Under the pieces are notes generated by a model. The model did no database searches. It was not told the DNA's origin and worked only from the letters and a program-made list of their open reading frames with translations. Shown here one piece after another: positions 57,312-64,000 of a stretch of 64,000 nucleotides of DNA. Position numbers and translations under genes: made by a program. Every line of letters starts with the position of its first letter. The stretch's first letter is position 1. The stretch is from CAXTKD01 sp964244885 (GTDB lineage: Bacteria; Pseudomonadota; Alphaproteobacteria; Sphingomonadales; Sphingomonadaceae). The stretch lies in the NCBI GenBank assembly GCA_964244885.1, contig CAXTKD010000002.1, positions 1 to 64,000 of the forward strand, in the 5' to 3' direction.

Positions 57312-58532
57312 GTGCCCTTCTTTTCGAGTTTCGACCGCTACCTCGCCCGGCTGATCGCGGTGCCGCTGTTCGCGACGCTGATCATCTCGGCGATGCTCCT
57401 GCTTCTCGAAAAGATGCTGAAGCTGTTCGATTTCGTGGTGAACGAGGGCGGGCCGGTGTCGGTCGTCTGGCGGATGCTCGGCAACACCATCCCGCAATAT
57501 CTCGGCCTCGGCATCCCGATCGGCATGCTGCTCGGCACGCTTCTCGCTTTCCGAAAGCTGGCGCTCTCCAACGAGCTCGATGCGCTCCGGGCCGTCGGCA
57601 TCAGCTACAACCGGCTGCTGTTCATCCCCTACATGTTCGCGATTCTGCTCAGCCTCGCGACACTGGTGATCGTCGGATTCATCCAGCCTTATTCCCGCTA
57701 CGCCTATGAAGGCCTGCAGTTCGAGCTGCGGTCGGGCGCGCTCGGCGCCAGCATCAAGGTCGGCGAGTTCGCGCACCTCGGCAAGCGCACCACCCTCCGG
57801 GTCGAGACCAGCAAGGATCAGGGCCGCGACCTGGAAGGCGTCTTCGTCCGCTCCGAATCGAAGGACGGCAAGACGGTGTCGGTGACCGCCGAGCGTGGCC
57901 AGTTCCTCGCGACCGACGACCAGGACGTCATCCTGCTCCGGCTCTACAACGGCCTCCTCGTCCACGATTCGCCGAAATATGTCGCGCCCCGCGTCCTCCA
58001 GTTCGCGCAGCACGACCTGCCCGTCGACCTGCCGACGATCGAGGCGTTCCGGGGCCGCGGCAACGAGGATCAGGAGCGCACCCTGCCCGAGCTCGTTCGG
58101 GTCGGCGCTGACCCCAATGCGACGCTGAAGACCCGTAACGAAAGCCAAGCCAACTTCCAGCGCCGCCTCGTCCAGGTCCTCGTCGTCTTCGTTCTGCCGC
58201 TGCTCGGCGTCGCGCTCGCGGTGCCGCCCAAGCGCTCGACCTCGGCGCTCGGCGTCTTCCTCAGCCTCGTCATCGTCATCGTCTACAACGAGATTTCGGA
58301 ATGGGCGGAGCGCAGCGGAGGCGCCGGCAAGCACGACATCATGACTATCCAGTGGGTGCCGTTCGCCTTGTTCACCGCGCTCTGCGCCTGGCTCTACTAC
58401 GTCCTCGCCTTCAAGCCCGGCGGCCAGCCGATCGGCGCGCTCGACAAGGCGTTCGGCAGCATCGCCAAGCTCGTCGGCCGCGCCTTCCGCCGCCGCGCGC
58501 CGTGGCGCGACCGCGCGCTGTCGGCCGGTTGA
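57312..58532 (+). CDS. lptF: LPS export ABC permease LptF
   Basis: 406 aa from GTG 57312. Six TM helices, with N-terminal FDRYLARLIAVPLFATLIIS, LALSNELDALRAVGISYNRL (coupling helix to LptB) and a periplasmic beta-jellyroll between. C-terminal helices follow RRLVQVLVVFVLPLLGVALA. With LptG forms the inner-membrane transporter pulling LPS (or an anionic replacement) to the outer membrane. Four bases separate it from lptG. Confidence 0.93.
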   Translation: MPFFSSFDRYLARLIAVPLFATLIISAMLLLLEKMLKLFDFVVNEGGPVSVVWRMLGNTIPQYLGLGIPIGMLLGTLLAFRKLALSNELDALRAVGISYNRLLFIPYMFAILLSLATLVIVGFIQPYSRYAYEGLQFELRSGALGASIKVGEFAHLGKRTTLRVETSKDQGRDLEGVFVRSESKDGKTVSVTAERGQFLATDDQDVILLRLYNGLLVHDSPKYVAPRVLQFAQHDLPVDLPTIEAFRGRGNEDQERTLPELVRVGADPNATLKTRNESQANFQRRLVQVLVVFVLPLLGVALAVPPKRSTSALGVFLSLVIVIVYNEISEWAERSGGAGKHDIMTIQWVPFALFTALCAWLYYVLAFKPGGQPIGALDKAFGSIAKLVGRAFRRRAPWRDRALSAG

Positions 58533-58536
58533 CCGT

Positions 58537-59628
58537 ATGTCGCTGAAGCCCGTCCCGTCGAAGACCATCGCGCTCTACGCGGCGCGGCTGTTCATCGTCC
58601 GCACCATCGCTTTCCTGCTGGCGCTCGTCGTCATCCTGCAGACGCTCGACCTGATGGGCGAATCGACCAAGATTCTCGCTGGGCCCGGCGCCGACAGCTC
58701 CGCGCTGTGGCGCTATGTCCTGCTGCGCTCACCGCAGCTCATCGCGCAGTTCCTGCCCTTCTCGGTGCTGCTGGCGACGCTCGTTACGCTGGCGACGCTC
58801 AACCAGAACAGCGAGATCGTCATCATGAAGGCCGCCGGCATCTCGGCGCACCAGATCCTGATGCCCCTGGTGGCCGCCGCTCTCGGCGTCGCGGTCGTCC
58901 ATTTCGCCTTCAACGAGCTGGTGCTGGTCAGGACCAACGCCCAGCTCGACGCCTGGGAAGCGACCGACTACGGCGCGACGCCCGCCGCCTCGACCAGCCG
59001 CCAGGCGTGGGTGCGCGAGGGCGATCGACTCTATCATGCCGGCAACGTCACCGGCCACGACGCCTCGACCCGGCTCTCGGACCTGACGGTCTACGACCGC
59101 CCCTATGGCAAGCTCGCGAGCATCACGCGCGCCAAGACCGCCGATGCCGTCTCGGGGGGCTGGATGCTCCACGAGGTCCGGCTGTTCGACGTGACGCGCG
59201 GGTCGCAGACCACGCTCAAGTCGCTGATGGTCCGTACCGACATCACGCCACTGCGCTTCACCGCGACCGATCCGCAGCCCGACCAGCTGTCGTTCATGGA
59301 GCTGCGCCACGCCATCCAGGAGGTCGAGGCCGCAGGCCGCCCCGACGCGACGCTCGTCGCGGCGCTCAACCACAAGATCTCGGGGCCGCTGTCCGCCACT
59401 CTGATGCCGATCCTCGGCTCGGTCGCGGCCTTCGGCCTCGCGCGCTCGGGCCGGCTGTTCGTCCGCTCGGTGATCGGCATGGCGCTTGGCTTCGCCTATT
59501 TCGTCGCCGACAATTTCATGATGGCGATGGGCCAGTTCGGCGCCGCGCCGCCATGGCTCGCCGCCTGGGCGCCGTTCCTGCTGTTCCTGCTGATCGGCGA
59601 GGCGGTGCTGTTCCGAACCGAGGAGTAG
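58537..59628 (+). CDS. lptG: LPS export ABC permease LptG
   Basis: 363 aa. IALYAARLFIVRTIAFLLAL, NSEIVIMKAAGISAHQILMP and RTNAQLDAWEA mark LptG, with the periplasmic beta-jellyroll (about 120-260) between the two three-helix bundles. Partner of LptF immediately upstream. The stop is one base from the stop of the convergent flippase gene. Confidence 0.93.
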   Translation: MSLKPVPSKTIALYAARLFIVRTIAFLLALVVILQTLDLMGESTKILAGPGADSSALWRYVLLRSPQLIAQFLPFSVLLATLVTLATLNQNSEIVIMKAAGISAHQILMPLVAAALGVAVVHFAFNELVLVRTNAQLDAWEATDYGATPAASTSRQAWVREGDRLYHAGNVTGHDASTRLSDLTVYDRPYGKLASITRAKTADAVSGGWMLHEVRLFDVTRGSQTTLKSLMVRTDITPLRFTATDPQPDQLSFMELRHAIQEVEAAGRPDATLVAALNHKISGPLSATLMPILGSVAAFGLARSGRLFVRSVIGMALGFAYFVADNFMMAMGQFGAAPPWLAAWAPFLLFLLIGEAVLFRTEE

Positions 59629-59629
59629 C

Positions 59630-60946
59630 TCAGGCCTTGCGGCGCAGCGCATGCCACAGCATGGCGAACGACAGCACCGACGACGCCAGCACCGCCCACG
59701 CCGCGCCGATGCCGCCGAATTCGGGCGTCAGCGCCACCATCAGGCCGAGCATCGCCGCGGTCGCGATGAAGCGCAGCTTGAGCGCCGCCGCCGCCCGCCC
59801 CTGCGCCACCAGCGCGGGCTCGAACCCCACGCCGCCGAAGTCGATCGCCGCCGCGATGCCCATGACCAGCAGGGTCGGATAGACCGGCAGGAACGCCGGC
59901 CCGGCGATCAGGCCGAGAACCGGCCGGCCGATGGTCAGCAGCAGCAGCACGACCACCGCTCCACCGATCATCGCCAGCCGCCGCGTCCGCGCGAACAGCC
60001 GGGCGAAGTCCGCGCCGTCATCCTCCCCCGCGTGGCTCCGCATCAGCTCGGGGAAGATCGCGCGCGACAGCGTCTGCGACAATTTGCCGAGCGCCTGCGA
60101 AATCTGCTGCGCCACCCGGAAGCCGCCCGCCGCCGCCGGGGTTACCATCAGGCCGACGACCAGCACCGCGAGCTGCTTGCCGCCGATCGCCAGCGACGAC
60201 GCGAGGTTGGTCGTCACCGCGTAGCCGAGGATCCCGCCGTTCTCCTCGGCGATCGTCCGCCAGCGCGTCCATTTGCGGTCGCGCAGGTCGATCTTCTGCT
60301 GGCGCGACGCGAGCAGCCAATAGGCGACCGCCGTCACCACCTCGGCGAGCGACCAGACGATCAGGAAGTTGATCACCGTCGGCTGCGTCAGCCAGACGAG
60401 GATCGAGCCGATGAAGCGGACGATCGGCGTGAACGCGTCGGCCAGCGTCGCGTCGCCGAAGCGGTCGTGGAGGCGGAGGACGCCGATCGGCGTCGAGTGG
60501 ATCGCCAGCACCAGCACCACGCAGATCGCCAGCGCCTGCCAGGTGAAATCGCTTGTCCAGCCGAGATGCGGGCCGATCAGCAGCATTCCCGCCGCGACCA
60601 GCAGCGCGCCGGTCACCCCGCTCGCGATATCCAGCAGGGCGCTGAAGTTGACCAGCCGCGCCAGCGCATCGTCGCGGCCGGCGTGGATATGCTGCATGCC
60701 GTAGCGCACGACGATCTGCCAGCTCTGGAAGCTCGCGAGCCCCGCGACGCCCTGTCCCAGCCCAAGCACCAGCGCGAACTGCCCGAAGCCCTCGAGCCCG
60801 AGCGAGCGCGTGGCGATCGCCAAGTAGAGCGTGCTCAGCACCGCGCTCACGCCCTTGCCGCCGAGCATCCAGCTCGCGTTCAGCAAGATGTTGCGAAGGG
60901 TGCCCTGGCGCGGGCGTGTGGCTTCGGGGCCGGGTTCGACTGCCAT
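59630..60946 (-). CDS. Polysaccharide/lipid-linked oligosaccharide flippase (Wzx/MVF-like)
   Basis: 438 aa, about 12 TM helices. N-terminal GTLRNILLNASWMLGGKGVS and the paired Gly/Ala-rich helices place it in the MOP superfamily of Wzx-like exporters. Cytosolic linker QQKIDLRDRKWTRWR. Probable substrate is a lipid-linked glycan for the cell surface. Divergent from the following gene. Confidence 0.82.
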   Translation of the reverse strand: MAVEPGPEATRPRQGTLRNILLNASWMLGGKGVSAVLSTLYLAIATRSLGLEGFGQFALVLGLGQGVAGLASFQSWQIVVRYGMQHIHAGRDDALARLVNFSALLDIASGVTGALLVAAGMLLIGPHLGWTSDFTWQALAICVVLVLAIHSTPIGVLRLHDRFGDATLADAFTPIVRFIGSILVWLTQPTVINFLIVWSLAEVVTAVAYWLLASRQQKIDLRDRKWTRWRTIAEENGGILGYAVTTNLASSLAIGGKQLAVLVVGLMVTPAAAGGFRVAQQISQALGKLSQTLSRAIFPELMRSHAGEDDGADFARLFARTRRLAMIGGAVVVLLLLTIGRPVLGLIAGPAFLPVYPTLLVMGIAAAIDFGGVGFEPALVAQGRAAAALKLRFIATAAMLGLMVALTPEFGGIGAAWAVLASSVLSFAMLWHALRRKA

Positions 60947-61034
60947 GCCGCGTCATACGGTCCCAGGCCATGCCACTCAACCGCGCCCGGGACGTTCGCC
61001 CCGGGACTTTGGTTTACATGCATTGGATACTGGG

Positions 61035-62177
61035 ATGAAGTCGGGTTCGAAAATCGCCTTTCTGTTCATAGGGGGAGCGCATCAGATTTTCCACGCCGCG
61101 CCGGTCGCCGCGGAGATGGCGTGCAAAGAGCCGGGTGCCCGGATCGTCATGTTCTGCCCGGACAAGCAGCAGTGCGCGATGATCGCCGATGTCATGGAGC
61201 TCTACGGCGCGACGGGCGTCGAGATCGAGCGGCTTCGCCTGCCACGCTGGATCCGCCGCGGCCTGAAGCTCTTCGGCATCCGCAAGTACGCCAAAAAGCC
61301 GCTGCTGTTCTTCTACCGCCACCTTTTCGAGAAGTTCGACGCGATCATCGTGCCGGAGCGCACGTCCGCATGCCTTCGCACCTTCGGCGTCCGCCACCCG
61401 AAGCTCATCCATTTCCGCCACGGCGCGGGCGATCGCGCGCCGACGTCCGAAAAGCGCCTGAGCGCCTTCGACCTCGTCGTCGTGCCTGGCGAGAAGGACG
61501 TTCGGCGCGCGATCGACACCGGCCTCGTCGCCCCCGACCGGCTGGCGGTCTCCGGCTACGTCAAGTTCGACCTTGTCGGGCGCATGCGAAAGAGGCGCGA
61601 ACCGTTGTTCGCCAACGGCAAGCCGACGGTCGTCTACAATCCCCATTTCGAGGCCGGGCTTTCGTCGTGGCATCGCCACGGCCGCGCGGTCATCGAGGCG
61701 TTCCGCGCACAGGATGCCTTCAACCTCGTCGTCGCTCCGCATATCCGCCTGTTCGAGAACGCCAGCGACGCCGAGCGCGCCGGCATCGAGGCGCTGGCGG
61801 AGCCGGGCAGGATCATCATCGACGCCGGCTCGGCCCGGTCGATCGACATGACCTACACGCTGGCGGCCGATCTCTACCTCGGCGACGTATCGAGCCAGGT
61901 CTACGAGTTCATCGTCCGCCCCCGCCCCTGCGTCTTCCTGAATTCGAAGGGCGTCGATTGGTCGCAGAATCCCAAATACGCCTGCTGGCACCTGGGCGAA
62001 GTCGTCGACGACATCGGCGCTGTCCTGCCAGCCGTCGCCGAAGCGCTCGCCGACCCGCTCGCACGCGCCCAGACGCAGCGCGCCGCGCTGGCCGACGCCA
62101 TCGGCACGGAGCCGCGCGGCGCCGCGGCACGCGGCGCGAAGGCGGTGCTGTCCTATCTTGACCGCAAGGCCGCCTGA
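61035..62177 (+). CDS. CDP-glycerol glycerophosphotransferase-like (TagB/GT-B type) protein
   Basis: 380 aa. KIAFLFIGGAHQIFHAAPVA opens a GT-B-like N-terminal domain; the second half has VVYNPHFEAGLSSWHRHGRA and YLGDVSSQVYEFIVRPRPCV, a pattern of the TagB/TagF glycerophosphotransferase family (Glyphos_transf). No signal or TM helix. It may add phosphoglycerol to a lipid, which would fit ceramide-phosphoglycerate synthesis next door (inference). Start ATG 61035 follows GGGATG weakly. Confidence 0.65.
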   Translation: MKSGSKIAFLFIGGAHQIFHAAPVAAEMACKEPGARIVMFCPDKQQCAMIADVMELYGATGVEIERLRLPRWIRRGLKLFGIRKYAKKPLLFFYRHLFEKFDAIIVPERTSACLRTFGVRHPKLIHFRHGAGDRAPTSEKRLSAFDLVVVPGEKDVRRAIDTGLVAPDRLAVSGYVKFDLVGRMRKRREPLFANGKPTVVYNPHFEAGLSSWHRHGRAVIEAFRAQDAFNLVVAPHIRLFENASDAERAGIEALAEPGRIIIDAGSARSIDMTYTLAADLYLGDVSSQVYEFIVRPRPCVFLNSKGVDWSQNPKYACWHLGEVVDDIGAVLPAVAEALADPLARAQTQRAALADAIGTEPRGAAARGAKAVLSYLDRKAA

Positions 62178-62246
62178 CCCCACGTCCAACTCTTGCCGCA
62201 TTGCCCCGTCATTGGGGCGGCCAGTGATTTTCGAGGATACGCGACC

Positions 62247-63023
62247 GTGAAAGCTGCCCCCATTGCCCGCGTCGGCATCTGGAACCGCACCCATCATCTC
62301 GATCGGATGACGCTGCGCGAGCTCGTCGTCGCCTATTTCCAATATTATGCGATCCAAGCCTATCTGGCGCTCGCCGCGGTCGCCGCTTATGTCGCCTTCG
62401 CCTATCCAACGACGCTGCTGCGCGGCGCGGTCGCGGCGGTGTTCGCGGTCGCGGTCTATCCGCTCGCTTGGTATCTGCTCCACCGCTACGTGCTGCACAG
62501 CCGCTGGATGTGGAAGTCGCCGCTCACCGCCTCGACGTGGAAGCGCATCCACTACGACCATCACCAGGACCCCAACCATCTCGAGATCCTGTTCGGCGCG
62601 CTCTACACGACGCTGCCAACGATCGTCGCGGTGACGCTGCCCGTCGGCTGGCTGATCGGCGGCGTCGGCGGCGCGGCGGTGGCGCTCAGCGCCGGCCTGC
62701 TGACCACCTGCTTCTACGAGTTCTGCCACTGCATCCAGCACCTCTCCTACAAGCCCAAGGCGAAGTGGCTGGCGGACATGAAGGCGCGTCACATGGCGCA
62801 CCATTTCCATGACGAGAGCGGCAATTTCGGTATCACCAACTTCGTCTGGGACAAGGCGTTCGGCACATTCTACGACCGCCCCGACCGGCCGAAGAAGAGC
62901 GAGACGGTGTTCAACCTCGGCTACACCCCAGCGGTTGCCGAAAGCTACCCGTGGGTGGCGAAGCTGTCGGGCGGCGTCATCGCCACCGGCCACCCGCGCC
63001 AGCGCGACCGCAAGGCGGCCTGA
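62247..63023 (+). CDS. Membrane fatty-acid hydroxylase (sterol desaturase superfamily)
   Basis: 258 aa from GTG 62247. Histidine boxes HRYVLH, HYDHHQDPNH, HCIQHLSYK and MAHHFH supply the di-iron ligands; helices at about 33-65 and 120-145 span the membrane. Family members hydroxylate sphingoid or fatty acyl chains. Beside the sphingolipid genes, ceramide acyl hydroxylation is a sound guess. A longer start at 62193 is possible. Confidence 0.85.
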   Translation: MKAAPIARVGIWNRTHHLDRMTLRELVVAYFQYYAIQAYLALAAVAAYVAFAYPTTLLRGAVAAVFAVAVYPLAWYLLHRYVLHSRWMWKSPLTASTWKRIHYDHHQDPNHLEILFGALYTTLPTIVAVTLPVGWLIGGVGGAAVALSAGLLTTCFYEFCHCIQHLSYKPKAKWLADMKARHMAHHFHDESGNFGITNFVWDKAFGTFYDRPDRPKKSETVFNLGYTPAVAESYPWVAKLSGGVIATGHPRQRDRKAA

Positions 63024-63026
63024 GGC

Positions 63027-64000
63027 GTGGGAGGCGAGGTTCGGCTGAAGGCCGTCGAGACCGACCAGGATCGCAAGCGCTTCGTCGACCTGCCGTTCAA
63101 GCTCTATGCGAACGATCCCGCCTGGGTCCCGCCGCTCAAGAGCGAGGTCCACGACCTCATCGCCGGCGACCCCGGGAAAAATCCCTATTTCGAGCATGCG
63201 CGGACTCGCATGTGGCTCGCCTTCCACGCTAATGAGGTCGTCGGTCGCATCTCGGCACAGGTCGACGACCTTGTTCAGGAGCATTGGCAGCAGGGCCTCG
63301 GCCATTGGGGCCTGTTCGAGTGCATCGACGACCAGACCGTCGCCGACGCGCTCCTTAACACCGCCGAGAACTGGCTGCGCGAGCAGGGCATGACCAGCTC
63401 GATGGGCCCGATCTCGATCTCGATCTGGGACGAGCCGGGCCTCCTCGTCAAAGGCCACACCATCCCGCCGACCGTGATGATGGGCCACCATCTCCCTTAT
63501 TACGAACGGCTGATCGAGGCGCAGGGCTATGCCGGGGTCAAGGACCTCTATTGTTACGAACATTCGATCACCGAGGGGTTCAACGACAAGGTCAACCGCA
63601 TCGTCGCGGCTGGCGAGGCGAGCTCGCGCGTCCGCATTCGTCGCGTCGACAAGTCGAAGTTCGCGGCCGAAGCCGCCCTCATCCTCGATATCCTGAACGA
63701 GGCGTGGTCGGAGAATTGGGGTTTCGTGCCGCTGACGGCGCACGAGGTCGCGCACGTCGGCAAGAAATTGAAGCCGATCGTCTACGAGGATCTGATCCGC
63801 ATCGCCGAGCTGGACGGCGAGCCCGTCGCCTTCCTGATGACGCTGCCCGACATCAACGAGCTGACCGCCGACTTGAACGGCACGCTGCTGCCCTTCGGCT
63901 GGGCCAAGCTGCTCTGGCGGCTTCGCAAGCCCAAGGTCCGCCGCGTCCGCGTGCCGCTGATGGGTGTGCGAAAGAAGCTCCAGGGCTCGCGCTTCGCCTC
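63027..64000 (+). CDS. GNAT-fold acyltransferase, bacterial ceramide-synthase-like (3' end outside window)
   Basis: Open from GTG 63027 to the right edge (324 codons, no stop), so partial. It begins VGGEVRLKAVETDQDRKRFV then DLPFKLYANDPAWVPPLKSE, the signature of the large YghO-type GNAT proteins to which, as I recall, bacterial ceramide synthase (bCerS, CCNA_01212) belongs. Later segments GPISISIWDEPGLLVKG and NEAWSENWGFVPLTAHE agree. The GTG is 4 bases after the hydroxylase stop, so they form an operon. Would acylate sphinganine. Confidence 0.72.
   Translation, partial: MGGEVRLKAVETDQDRKRFVDLPFKLYANDPAWVPPLKSEVHDLIAGDPGKNPYFEHARTRMWLAFHANEVVGRISAQVDDLVQEHWQQGLGHWGLFECIDDQTVADALLNTAENWLREQGMTSSMGPISISIWDEPGLLVKGHTIPPTVMMGHHLPYYERLIEAQGYAGVKDLYCYEHSITEGFNDKVNRIVAAGEASSRVRIRRVDKSKFAAEAALILDILNEAWSENWGFVPLTAHEVAHVGKKLKPIVYEDLIRIAELDGEPVAFLMTLPDINELTADLNGTLLPFGWAKLLWRLRKPKVRRVRVPLMGVRKKLQGSRFA

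Noticed and set aside
60975..61005. CCCGGG hairpin as a terminator
   Set aside because: It lies between divergent genes and lacks a U-run, so a terminator is unlikely.
61014..63755. Long minus-strand frame across three plus-strand genes
   Set aside because: The plus-strand products have clear motifs; the minus reading has none.

Overview
This is a GC-rich, very gene-dense alphaproteobacterial chromosome segment, best placed in Sphingomonadales. The pointers are a serine palmitoyltransferase/ACP/acyl-AMP-ligase sphingolipid locus, an NDUFA12-type complex I accessory subunit, a PEP-CTERM protein, YDG-repeat two-partner-secretion adhesins, a ThiS-ThiG fusion and short palindromic repeats of the kind common in sphingomonad genomes. 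Neighbouring genes overlap by ATGA, GTGA, TTGA or TGATG again and again. No rRNA, CRISPR array, integrase or transposase was seen; the only RNA gene found is tRNA-Gln(UUG).

Layout. 1-4.4 kb: the 3' part of a large adhesin with a long Pro-Thr tract, a glycosyltransferase and a short-chain dehydrogenase. 4.5-19.2 kb: a five-gene operon holding a 2389-aa YDG-repeat adhesin (TpsA), a TPR-CHAT caspase-like protein, a small exported protein, a CHASE2-adenylate cyclase and the TpsB pore; a strongly base-paired leader precedes it. 19.2-22.3 kb (minus): DinJ/YafQ toxin-antitoxin genes chained to TrhO, a GST and a SpoU-type methyltransferase, beside tRNA-Gln. 22.4-28.1 kb: nucleotide-sugar epimerase, YdcF-like protein, cyclopropane synthase, D-amino-acid transaminase, and an ECF sigma/anti-sigma/CpxP-like operon. 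28.2-31.8 kb: 2-oxoacid:ferredoxin oxidoreductase subunits with a HicAB module embedded between them. 31.9-41 kb: hydrolase, RppH, CsbD, ThiSG, AroQ, AccBC, MazEF-ArsC, Aat, DUF2155, MlaD, NDUFA12. 41-48.8 kb: cytochrome P450, S1/P1 nuclease, GNAT, PAP2, DUF192, double cold-shock protein, CoxG-XdhC-MocA group, RecX.

48.9-64 kb is an envelope-lipid region. It holds a fatty acyl-AMP ligase, a CerR-like reductase, ACP and serine palmitoyltransferase (ceramide backbone), then a Tam41-like nucleotidyltransferase, an LCB5-type lipid kinase and a DUF2141 protein (likely anionic sphingolipid headgroup), LptF/LptG, a flippase, a glycerophosphotransferase-like protein, a membrane fatty-acid hydroxylase and, running off the right edge, an acyltransferase resembling bacterial ceramide synthase. 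An orphan Pycsar-effector-like membrane protein is nested inside.

The least-described unit is the adhesin/CHAT/CHASE2-cyclase/TpsB operon, which physically couples surface-protein export to a putative protease and to cAMP production. Toxin-antitoxin genes are also repeatedly wired by overlap into metabolic operons. All functional calls come from reading motifs; no database search was run.
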